In this document: positions 28,559-36,048 of the stretch, one piece after another
Layout: every line of letters starts with the position of its first letter
Position numbering within the stretch: the first letter of the stretch is position 1
From: CAVXEH01 sp963805305
GTDB taxonomy: Bacteria; Chloroflexota; Limnocylindria; QHBO01
Assembly: GCA_963805305.1 (NCBI GenBank)
Contig: CAWDTM010000005.1
Span: forward strand, 36,827 to 100,826
DNA length: 64,000 nucleotides
Direction of reading: 5' to 3'
The notes under the pieces: generated by a model
What the model was told of the DNA's origin: nothing
The model's input: only the letters and a program-made list of their open reading frames with translations
Database searches by the model: none
Position numbers and translations under genes: made by a program

Positions 28559-29503
28559 TCATCGGTCGAGCCGCGCGATACGCACGACCCGGTCGATGCC
28601 GGCCAGGTCCGGCAGGAGGGTCACGACCACCGGAACGGCCAGCGCCTCGGCGCAGGACCGCACTGTGGGGCCCTGCCCCGCACCGACCTCCAGGAGGGCG
28701 ACCCCGCCCGGCGCAAGCCGATCCGGGAGCTGGCTCACGAGCCGCCGGACCACGTCCAGCCCGTCGTCGCCGCCGTCGAGCGCCGCCCGCGGCTCGAAGG
28801 CGATGCTCCCCGGAGCCGCCGATACCTCGGCGGTGGTCAGGTACGGGAGGTTGGCGGTGACCACGTCCGGCAGCGGCAGCCGCCCGGGGGGATCGTCGTC
28901 GTGAGCGCCGGCGCCGTCGAGCAGGTCGCCCAGCGCCACCGTCACGATCGGCGCGACACCGTGAGCAGCCAGGTTCTCGGCCGCGAGCTCAACGGCGTCG
29001 GGCGAGATGTCGCTCGCCACCAGGCGTACGCGACCCAGGGTCAGTGCCGCGCGGAAGCGCAGGGCCAGCGCCAGCGCAACCGCGCCGCTCCCGGTCGCCA
29101 CGTCCCACGCCACGACCTCCCGGGCATCGGCAGCCAGGCGCTCCGCGATCTCGGCGATGGCGGCCTCGACCAGGTGCTCCGTCTCCGGGCGCGGGATGAG
29201 GGCACGCGGGTCCACGGCGAGCCGCAGCCCGAACCACTCCTTGAATCCCCGGATGTATGCCACCGGCTCGCCGGCCGCGCGGCGGTTCGTCCATCCGGCA
29301 AGGTCGGCCGCGCGCTCGGGATCGAGCGCGGCGTCGGGGTGCGCGTGCAGCCAGGCTCGGTCACGCCCGAAGGCGTGGCCCACCAGGAGCTCGGCGTCGA
29401 GGCGCGCCGTCTCGCTGCCCGCCCCCGCGAGGGAGGCCATGGTGCGCGCCAGGAGCGCGGCGACCGCGGGGTTTCGGAGGGTGGCGGGGCCGTGCTGCGC
29501 CAC
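28559..29503 (-). CDS. prmC: peptide chain release factor N5-glutamine methyltransferase
   Basis: PrmC methylates the Gln of the GGQ motif in RF1 and RF2. It has 314 residues. The helical N-terminal domain (residues 1-100) includes YIRGFKEWFGLRLAVDPRALIPRPETE. The SAM-binding domain has DVATGSGAVALAL and the substrate motif TANLPYLT; the usual NPPY is replaced by NLPY here, as in some relatives. It starts 3 nt after prfA, the gene for one of its substrates. Confidence 0.94.
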   Translation of the reverse strand: MAQHGPATLRNPAVAALLARTMASLAGAGSETARLDAELLVGHAFGRDRAWLHAHPDAALDPERAADLAGWTNRRAAGEPVAYIRGFKEWFGLRLAVDPRALIPRPETEHLVEAAIAEIAERLAADAREVVAWDVATGSGAVALALALRFRAALTLGRVRLVASDISPDAVELAAENLAAHGVAPIVTVALGDLLDGAGAHDDDPPGRLPLPDVVTANLPYLTTAEVSAAPGSIAFEPRAALDGGDDGLDVVRRLVSQLPDRLAPGGVALLEVGAGQGPTVRSCAEALAVPVVVTLLPDLAGIDRVVRIARLDR

Positions 29504-29506
29504 GGG

Positions 29507-30592
29507 CTAGGCCCCCTCGCCGCCGGCGCCCACCCGGGCCAGGCGCTCCGCCTGGTCGCGCTCGATGAGCGGCTCGATGAGCCGGTCCAGGTCGCCCTCC
29601 AGGAGACCCGGCAGGTTGTGGACGGTCAGGCCGATGCGGTGGTCGGTGACCCGGTCGTCGGGGAAGTTGTAGGTCCGGATCTTCTCGGCACGCTCGCCGC
29701 TGCCCACCTGCGAGCGGCGCTGCTCTCCGCGCTCCTCCGCCTGCTCCTGGCGGCGCATCTCCAGCAGGCGCGCGCTGAGGATGGCCAGCGCCTTGGCCTT
29801 GTTCTTGTGCTGGCTCTTCTCGTCCTGGATGTCGACCACCAGGCCGGTCGGGAGGTGGGTGATGCGCACCGCCGAGTCGGTCGTGTTCACGCTCTGCCCA
29901 CCCGGTCCGGAGGAGCGCTTGACGTCGATCCGCAGATCCTTCTCCGGCAGCTCGATCGCATCCACCTCCTCCGCCTCCGGGAGAACGGCGACGGTGGCGG
30001 TCGACGTGTGGATCCGGCCAGACGACTCGGTCACCGGGACGCGCTGCACCCTGTGCACGCCGCTCTCGTACTTGAGCCGCGAGTAGGCGCCCGCGCCGGT
30101 CACCTCGGCAATGGCCTCCTTGAACCCGCCCGAATCCGATGCGCTGGACGCCAGCAGCTCCACCTTCCAGCGCTGCCGCTCCGCGTATCGGGCATACATC
30201 CGGAACAGGTCGGCGGCGAACAGTGACGCCTCCTCCCCGCCAGTGCCGGCTCGCACCTCGACGATGACGTTGCGATCGTCGTTCGGATCGCGGGGCACGA
30301 GCAGGCGGCGCAGCTCCTCGGTCAGCGCCGTCTGGCGTTCCTCCAGGCGCGCCATCTCCTCGCGCGCCATCTCCTGGACCTCGGGGTCCGGGTCGTGGAG
30401 CATCCCGCGGGTCGCCTCCAGCGCCCCGGTCACCTCGCGGAATTCCCGGGTCGCCGCGACCACCGGTTCCAGCCTGGAGAGCTCGCGGCCCAGCGTCGCG
30501 AGCGTTGCCGGGTCGGCGGCCGCTTCCGGCGTGGACATCTGGCCGGCCAGCTCCTCGTACCGGGCCTCGAGCTCGGCGAGCCGGTCGATCAT
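29507..30592 (-). CDS. prfA: peptide chain release factor 1
   Basis: RF1 terminates translation at UAA and UAG. The ATG at 30592 gives 361 residues, the normal length. The anticodon-mimic PVTESSGRIHTSTATVAVLP region holds the P-x-T-type tripeptide, and the catalytic GGQ is in RSSGPGGQSVNTTDSAVR. The C-terminal helix KIRTYNFPDDRVTDHRIG is standard. Its start overlaps the stop of the DUF1385 gene (ATGA). Confidence 0.98.
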   Translation of the reverse strand: MIDRLAELEARYEELAGQMSTPEAAADPATLATLGRELSRLEPVVAATREFREVTGALEATRGMLHDPDPEVQEMAREEMARLEERQTALTEELRRLLVPRDPNDDRNVIVEVRAGTGGEEASLFAADLFRMYARYAERQRWKVELLASSASDSGGFKEAIAEVTGAGAYSRLKYESGVHRVQRVPVTESSGRIHTSTATVAVLPEAEEVDAIELPEKDLRIDVKRSSGPGGQSVNTTDSAVRITHLPTGLVVDIQDEKSQHKNKAKALAILSARLLEMRRQEQAEERGEQRRSQVGSGERAEKIRTYNFPDDRVTDHRIGLTVHNLPGLLEGDLDRLIEPLIERDQAERLARVGAGGEGA

Positions 30593-31629
30593 GCGGGGTC
30601 CACCGCCCCGGCTTCGGGTGCATCGGCCGAATCCGCGGACAGGCAAGCGGTCAGCGACGCGATGCTCACCTCGAGCATCGAATGGTCCGGCGGCCGGGTC
30701 GTGAGCGACTGCAGCCAGAGCCCCGGCGCATAGACCGCGCGCACCACCGGGTTGCCGTAGTGGCTGGCCCCGAAGCGGACCAGCTCGTACGCCACCGCGG
30801 CGATCACCGGCACGAGCACGATGCGCGACGCGAAGAGCAGGGGAAGCGGCACACCGGCCCGCGGGATCAGGCTGAAGAAGAAGATGCTGATCACCACGAC
30901 GATGAGGATGAAGGTCGTCCCGCAGCGCGTGTGCGCCGTGCTGAAGCGATCGACCTCCTCCGGGACCAGGGGTCGCCGCGCCTCGTGGGCGTGGATCGCC
31001 TTGTGCTCCGCGCCGTGGTAGGCGAAGACGCGACGGATGTCCGCCATCATGCCGATGAGGCCGATGTAGGCCACGAAGATGACGAGCCGGATGGCGCCCT
31101 CCGCCAGGTTCGCACCGATGTCGCCGCCGGCGGTGTGCACGAAGCCCGACAGGAAGAGCGGCAGCACGAAGAAAATGCCCACTGCGAAGCCCAGGGAGAC
31201 GACCATGCTCCCGATCAGCGTCCCGCGACTGATCTGGATGTCCTCGCCCTCCGCCGCGATGGCGGCCGAGCGCATGAGCATGCGCGTGCCCAGCACCAGG
31301 GTCTCGTAGAGGACGAAGACGCCGCGGACCAGCGGGGTCTTGATCCATCGGCCCCGCGAAAGCGCTGCGGGGAGCGGCTCCGCGTAGGTCACGATCTCGC
31401 CCGATGGCGGACGGACGCTCATGGCGACCGTGGTCCGGCCGCGCATCATGACCCCCTCGATGAGCGCCTGGCCGCCGTAGAAGAAGTCCGGCATACGGAA
31501 GCGCACGCGGTCACCCGCGTGCGCAACGGTCTCGATGACGAACGGCCCGGCTGCCATCAGCAGCTCGGGGAGGAGGAAGAGGAGGTGGGGCGCCAGGCGC
31601 GCCGGCCACCCGTGCAGGCGCCGGCGCAT
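30589..31629 (-). CDS. DUF1385 family membrane protein
   Basis: This 346-residue protein has the family signature FFYGGQALIEGVMMRG near residue 55, and a conserved metal-like motif VFAYHGAEHKAIHAHE followed by HTRCGTTFI. Several membrane helices (for example VVSLGFAVGIFFVLPLFL and VVVISIFFFSLIP) flank it. DUF1385 genes sit beside prfA or rpmE in many Gram-positive and Chloroflexota genomes. The biochemical role is unknown, and the His/Glu/Cys pattern suggests metal binding. The start follows rpmE by 5 nt. Confidence 0.9.
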   Translation of the reverse strand: MRRRLHGWPARLAPHLLFLLPELLMAAGPFVIETVAHAGDRVRFRMPDFFYGGQALIEGVMMRGRTTVAMSVRPPSGEIVTYAEPLPAALSRGRWIKTPLVRGVFVLYETLVLGTRMLMRSAAIAAEGEDIQISRGTLIGSMVVSLGFAVGIFFVLPLFLSGFVHTAGGDIGANLAEGAIRLVIFVAYIGLIGMMADIRRVFAYHGAEHKAIHAHEARRPLVPEEVDRFSTAHTRCGTTFILIVVVISIFFFSLIPRAGVPLPLLFASRIVLVPVIAAVAYELVRFGASHYGNPVVRAVYAPGLWLQSLTTRPPDHSMLEVSIASLTACLSADSADAPEAGAVDPA

Positions 31630-31634
31630 GCTGC

Positions 31635-31841
31635 TCAGCGGAGCGAGCGCTCCATGCGCCGCTGGAACCGCTCCACCTGGCCGGCGGTATCCACGATGTT
31701 CTGAGTGCCGGTGTAGAACGGATGACACTGGGAGCAGACCTCGACGCGGATCGACTCTGCAGTCGAACCGACGGTGAAGGTGTTGCCACAGACGCAGTGG
31801 ACCTGGGCCTGATGGTACGCGGGATGAATGTCGGGCTTCAT
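31635..31841 (-). CDS. rpmE: 50S ribosomal protein L31, zinc-binding type
   Basis: The 68-residue protein begins MKPDIHPAYHQAQVHCVCG. Cys pairs in CVCGNTF and CSQCHPFYTG show the zinc-ribbon (C+) form. It is third in the L21-L27-L31 operon. No zinc-free paralogue is in the window. Confidence 0.97.
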   Translation of the reverse strand: MKPDIHPAYHQAQVHCVCGNTFTVGSTAESIRVEVCSQCHPFYTGTQNIVDTAGQVERFQRRMERSLR

Positions 31842-31885
31842 GGGGAATCCTGTGCCTTCCGGGGCGATGCCCGGTGTGTTGGGTG

Positions 31886-32146
31886 CTATGCCTCCACAGC
31901 TCGAACGCTGACGCGCTTCTTGCTGCGTGTCTCGTGGCTGAACTTCACGGTGCCCTCCGCCGTCGCGAAGAGCGTGTAGTCGCGGCCCATCCCGACGTTC
32001 TCGCCGGGGTTGAACGTGCTGCCGCGCTGCCGGACGATGATCGTGCCGGCGTGGACGACCTGTCCATCGCCGCGCTTGACGCCCAGGCGCTGCCCGGCGC
32101 TGTCGCGACCGTTCTTGCTGGACGAGCCAGCCTTCTTGTGCGCCAT
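31886..32146 (-). CDS. rpmA: 50S ribosomal protein L27
   Basis: The 86-residue protein begins MAHKKAGSSSKNGRDSAGQR, the conserved N-terminus that reaches the peptidyl-transferase centre. It has no cleavable Firmicutes-type leader. It is 5 nt downstream of rplU. Confidence 0.98.
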   Translation of the reverse strand: MAHKKAGSSSKNGRDSAGQRLGVKRGDGQVVHAGTIIVRQRGSTFNPGENVGMGRDYTLFATAEGTVKFSHETRSKKRVSVRAVEA

Positions 32147-32151
32147 ATCGG

Positions 32152-32790
32152 CTACTCCTCCTCGCCCGGTTCGGCCTTCGCCCGGGTCCGCCGCGGCTTG
32201 GGCTTGTCGGCAGCCTTCGCCGGCGTCGCCTTCGCGGATGACGCGGCGCGGGTGCGGGTGCGTGGCTTCTTCTCGGCCGTCTCGGCCGCCTCGTCCGCCT
32301 TCGCGGCGGCGGCAGGCCGGGTCGATGGGCGCGTCCGCGTCCGGGCTGCAGGCTTCGCCTCGGTCTCGGCGGCGACCGCTGCCGGCTCTTCGGCTGCTGC
32401 CTTCGGCTTCGCGGCACGCTTCGGCCTGCTCGCAGGCCTGGCGGCCTTTTCCGGTGCCTCGGCGGTGACGGTCTTCCCGTCGGCGCTGATGGCATCGATG
32501 TGCAGGCGCGTCAGGTGCTGCCGATGCCCCGTGCGGCGCCGGTACTTCACCTTCTGCTTGAACTTGAAGACGACGATCTTGGGGCCGAGCTCCTCGCCAA
32601 GCACGGTAGCCCGCACGGATGCACCGTCGACGGTGGGCGTTCCCACGGTCACGGTTTCGCCGTCGCCGATGAGCAGGACACGGTCGAGCGTGACCGAGCT
32701 GCCGGGCTCCCCGGCGAGCTTCTCCACGACGAGCGTGGAGCCGGCCTCGACTCGGTATTGCTTCCCGCCGGTCGTGACGACCGCGTACAT
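32152..32790 (-). CDS. rplU: 50S ribosomal protein L21 with long basic C-terminal extension
   Basis: Residues 1-102 are an ordinary L21 (MYAVVTTGGKQYRVEAGSTL to YRRRTGHRQHLTRLHIDAI). About 110 further residues follow. They are rich in Ala, Lys, Arg, Pro and Glu (TRTRPSTRPAAAAKADEAAE is typical), without predicted fold, and end in an acidic EPGEEE. The total is 212 residues, twice the family norm. It is the first gene of a ten-gene operon with a consensus promoter and a 90-nt leader. The extension may be disordered and bind rRNA. Confidence 0.95.
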   Translation of the reverse strand: MYAVVTTGGKQYRVEAGSTLVVEKLAGEPGSSVTLDRVLLIGDGETVTVGTPTVDGASVRATVLGEELGPKIVVFKFKQKVKYRRRTGHRQHLTRLHIDAISADGKTVTAEAPEKAARPASRPKRAAKPKAAAEEPAAVAAETEAKPAARTRTRPSTRPAAAAKADEAAETAEKKPRTRTRAASSAKATPAKAADKPKPRRTRAKAEPGEEE

Positions 32791-32880
32791 GCTCTATCTC
32801 CGTTGGTTGCGATCGGGGACGTCGAGCGGTCCTGCCCGACGCACAGCGAAGCGGGCCGACGAACAGCCCGCGGGGGAAGG

Positions 32881-32909
32881 AGTCTACCGGGCGATCGGGG
32901 GGGTGTCAA
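32881..32909 (-). promoter_or_regulatory. consensus promoter of the rplU operon
   Basis: On the minus strand TTGACA (32909-32904) and TAGACT (32886-32881) are separated by exactly 17 nt. It overlaps the 3' end of the upstream DUF2344 gene. Transcription would begin about 85 nt before the rplU ATG, leaving room for an L21-binding leader. Confidence 0.8.
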
Positions 32910-33600
32910 CGAACAGGAGGCGGGTCCGCACGGTCCGCTCGATGCGCAGCGGGACATCCAGCGCGTGCACCACGTCCTCGGGTCGCCCGGCACCCGTGGC
33001 GTCCTGTCGGAGGACCACCCGGAGGCGCGCCCTGCGCTCCGGCTCGTCGACCTCCATGACCTCCACGTCCTCGATGTAGGGGCGGAGGTCCCGCTGCCCC
33101 GCGTCCGAGCGACGCTGCGTCTCGCCCCGGCGGCGCATCCCCGGTAGCCTCGCCCGGCCCAGGAGGCGAACCACGGCCCCGCGCAGGTCGTCCTCGCTCA
33201 GTTCCCGCGGCGATCGCACCGCCACCTCGTACTCGGCAGCGCGCACCTGGGAAGCTGCGGAAGGGTAGCCATGCCAGACCTCGCGGGCGTCGACAAGGGC
33301 GAGGCCCTCGGGGAGGAGCGCGGCTGCCGCGCGGATCCGGTCGATCGGGACCAGGTCATCGAAATACGCCTCCAGGATCTCGCCGCGCAGCTCCACCGCG
33401 ATGGGCAGGTTGGCGGCCAGCTGCAGGCGCGGGCGCGGGCGCTTAGCGTTGCTTCGCGACAGGGGCAGCCCCGTCTCGGCGAGGGCGCGCTCCCACGCTT
33501 CGATCACCTGCTGCTGCCGCATGCGCAGCAACGGCTCCGTGCGGCTGAAGAGCAGCTGCCATCGCTGGCGCGGCGCCTGGTCCGTTCGTCGGGTCGTCAT
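32884..33600 (-). CDS. TIGR03936/DUF2344 family protein
   Basis: This 238-residue protein begins MTTRRTDQAPRQRWQLLFSR. The DUF2344 pattern is visible: LRMRQQQVIEAWERALAETG, SNAKRPRPRLQLAANLPIAV and GEILEAYFDDLVPIDRI. In most genomes it is fused to, or directly downstream of, a radical SAM protein and near rng, rplU and rpmA. Here the radical SAM partner is not adjacent; the gene upstream is a divergent permease. The function is unknown, and a link to ribosome or RNA modification is inferred from the neighbours. Confidence 0.82.
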   Translation of the reverse strand: MTTRRTDQAPRQRWQLLFSRTEPLLRMRQQQVIEAWERALAETGLPLSRSNAKRPRPRLQLAANLPIAVELRGEILEAYFDDLVPIDRIRAAAALLPEGLALVDAREVWHGYPSAASQVRAAEYEVAVRSPRELSEDDLRGAVVRLLGRARLPGMRRRGETQRRSDAGQRDLRPYIEDVEVMEVDEPERRARLRVVLRQDATGAGRPEDVVHALDVPLRIERTVRTRLLFVDTPPIAR

Positions 33601-33675
33601 GCGAACGGGCATGGTACCCGCCGCGGAGGGGGTCGACCAGTCAGCGGCACGGAACAAACGCCGGGCTTCGCTACC

Positions 33676-34854
33676 ATGAGCGGCGTGACCGACCTCCTCG
33701 GCGCCGCCCAACGACACCGGCTGGGGCTCTTCACCCTGGCGACGCTGGTGGCGATCGCCTGGGTCGCCTGGACCGCTCGCGGAGCGCTGCCTGCGTTCGC
33801 CATCGGCGCTGCGCTTGCCTTCGTGCTCGACCCCCCGGTCAGCTGGCTCCAGCGTCGCGGGATGCCGCGCTGGTCGGGGGTCGTGGTCATGTACGCGGTC
33901 GTGGTGGGGATCGTGTGGCTGCTGATCGCGTTCGCCATTCCGCCCATCGCCGGCCAGACGCGCGACTTCATCGACAACCTCCCGCGGCTCGTGGCGGCCA
34001 TCGTGGACGTCGAGCACGGCATCGAGAACTGGTACGCCTCGCTGCCTCTCCCCGGCGACCTCCGCACGTTCCTGGACCAGGCCATCAGCCAGGGTCAGCA
34101 GCAGGCCGCGGACATCTTCCGCGCGATCATCGGGCCAACCCTTGGGACGCTGCTCCGAACGGTCACCTTCATCTTCGGGCTGATCGTCGTACCGGTCTGG
34201 CTCTTCTTCGTGCTCAAGGACCGGGAGGCCCTGCCCGGGGCGGTCGCCGGCGCCATGCCGCCCGCCTGGCGCGCGGACACCGAGAACGTGCTCTCGCTCC
34301 TCGGCCGTGTCGGCGGGCGATGGGTCCGCGGAGAGCTGATCCTGGGCCTGGCGGTCTTCGTGGCGACTGCGGTGGGGTTCGGGATCCTGACCCTGGTCGG
34401 CTTCGGCGAGTTCGGCAAGTTCACCCTGGTGCTCGCCCTGTTCGCGGGGATCCTGGAGTGGTTCCCGGTCATCGGGCCGGTGATCGCCGCCGTGCCGGCG
34501 CTGCTGATCGGGCTCTCGATCTCGCCCGCCGCTGCCATCGCCGCCATCGCCGTCTCGATCGCCGTGCAGCAGACGGAGAACAACCTGCTGGTGCCCAAGG
34601 TGATGGGCGACGCCGTCGAGCTCAACCCGGCCATCCTCATCCTCTCGCTCGTGGCGGGCGCGGCACTCTTCGGCATTGGCGGTGCGATCCTGTCGGCACC
34701 GGTCGTCGCCGCCGGTCGCGATCTGTACCGCTACACGTTCAGCCGCCTCGCCGCGCACGCACCTGCAGAGGCATTTGCCGTGACCGTTCACCGTGGTCCG
34801 CCGGCTGAGGAGCCAGCGCCAGCCGGCGGGGGCGAGGAACCGGCCCCCGGCTGA
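33676..34854 (+). CDS. AI-2E family transporter (TqsA/PerM-like permease)
   Basis: This 392-residue membrane protein has about seven to eight helices. It shows the family features ALPAFAIGAALAFVLDPPVSW, GLIVVPVWLFFVLKDRE, the LILGLAVFVATAVGFGILTL region and the conserved PVIGPVIAAVPALLIGLS, then NNLLVPKVMGDAVELNP. Relatives export AI-2 or small ions, and the substrate here is unknown. The start is ATG 33676 or GTG 33685; the hexamer TACCAT at 33672-33677 lies 7 nt before the GTG, which would suit a leaderless message. Confidence 0.9.
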   Translation: MSGVTDLLGAAQRHRLGLFTLATLVAIAWVAWTARGALPAFAIGAALAFVLDPPVSWLQRRGMPRWSGVVVMYAVVVGIVWLLIAFAIPPIAGQTRDFIDNLPRLVAAIVDVEHGIENWYASLPLPGDLRTFLDQAISQGQQQAADIFRAIIGPTLGTLLRTVTFIFGLIVVPVWLFFVLKDREALPGAVAGAMPPAWRADTENVLSLLGRVGGRWVRGELILGLAVFVATAVGFGILTLVGFGEFGKFTLVLALFAGILEWFPVIGPVIAAVPALLIGLSISPAAAIAAIAVSIAVQQTENNLLVPKVMGDAVELNPAILILSLVAGAALFGIGGAILSAPVVAAGRDLYRYTFSRLAAHAPAEAFAVTVHRGPPAEEPAPAGGGEEPAPG

Positions 34855-34905
34855 CCTCCCGCCGTTCCGGGAGCGGCTGCTGCCGCGGGGCAAGCTCGCG
34901 GACCG

Positions 34906-36045
34906 TCAGAACGTGGCCTTGCGCGAGTGCATCCGCACCGATTCGAGGATCCCCAGCCCGAAGAGCAGGCTGATGGTGCTGGAGCCGCCGTACGTGATGA
35001 AGGGAAGCGGAATGCCGGTCACGGGCATGATCCCCATCACCATCCCGACGTTCACCAGGATCTGGAAGAGGACCATGCTTCCCAATCCATAGGCAACCAT
35101 GCTGCCCAGGGCATCCCGGGCGCCCCAGCCGATCACCAGGATTCGCCATACGAGCACGGCGAAGAGGAGCAGCAGGACCAGCCCACCGACGAACCCGAGC
35201 TCCTCTGCCACCACGGTGAAGATGAAGTCGGTCGTCTGCACCGGCAGGAATCCCAGCTGGTTCTGCCGGCCCGCCGTCAGCCCCTGGCCGAACCAGCCTC
35301 CGGATCCCACGGCGTTGAGGGCCTGGACCAGCTGGTAGCAGGCCCCCTGGGGATCGGCGTATGGGTCCAGGAAGCAGAACAGCCGCTGGCGCTGGTACTC
35401 GGCCAGCGCATTGACCGCCAGGGGCGCGACCGACACCACCCCACCGGTGAAGAGCGCCATCCAGCCGATGCTGGCGCCGCTCATGAAGAGCATCCCTACC
35501 AGGATCGCCACGAAGACCAGGGCGGTGCCGAGGTCCGGCTGGCGGAAGACGAGGAAGGTGGGGATCCCCATCAGGATCCCCGCACCGAGGATGGTCGAGA
35601 GCTTCCCGATCTTCTCGCGCCGACCCGAGAGCCATGACGCGAGCACCACGATCATCAGGACCTTGCTCACCTCGCTGAACTGGAAGTCGAGCCCGGCCAC
35701 GCTGATCGAGAGGGTCGCGCCGTTCAGGCTCTGCCCGATGACGAGGGTCAGCGTGAGGAGCGCCAGGACCGCGAGATAGATGGGCGTGGTGAAGGTCGAC
35801 AGCCAGTGGTAGTCGATCGAGGCGACCACGAAGAAGATGGCGAAGCCGATGGCGATCCAGATGAGGGTCTTCACGGTCTGACTGATCCCGCCGGCCGCCT
35901 GGCCCGACTCGTTGAACGTGGCCGAGTAGCCCATCACCACCCCGAAGCCGACGATGAGGACCACGTAGAGCAGGAGCTGCCAGTCGAACGCGCGGAGCGT
36001 GCGCGCTCGGACGTTCGCAACAAATGTAGTGGAGAGTGCACCCAT
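34906..36045 (-). CDS. rodA: rod-shape-determining SEDS glycosyltransferase
   Basis: RodA polymerises peptidoglycan glycan strands with PBP2 during elongation. It has 379 residues and about ten membrane helices. SEDS motifs include SEVSKVLMIVVLASWLSG, FRQPDLGTALVFVAIL and the C-terminal MPVTGIPLPFITYGGSS. It follows mrdA by 3 nt in an mreD-mrdA-rodA operon. Assignment as RodA rather than FtsW rests on that context. Confidence 0.95.
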   Translation of the reverse strand: MGALSTTFVANVRARTLRAFDWQLLLYVVLIVGFGVVMGYSATFNESGQAAGGISQTVKTLIWIAIGFAIFFVVASIDYHWLSTFTTPIYLAVLALLTLTLVIGQSLNGATLSISVAGLDFQFSEVSKVLMIVVLASWLSGRREKIGKLSTILGAGILMGIPTFLVFRQPDLGTALVFVAILVGMLFMSGASIGWMALFTGGVVSVAPLAVNALAEYQRQRLFCFLDPYADPQGACYQLVQALNAVGSGGWFGQGLTAGRQNQLGFLPVQTTDFIFTVVAEELGFVGGLVLLLLFAVLVWRILVIGWGARDALGSMVAYGLGSMVLFQILVNVGMVMGIMPVTGIPLPFITYGGSSTISLLFGLGILESVRMHSRKATF

Positions 36046-36048
36046 CGC

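Noticed and set aside
32884..34893. 669-codon frame fused to the DUF2344 protein
   Set aside because: The first two thirds are antisense to the AI-2E permease and low-complexity; homology begins only at 33600.
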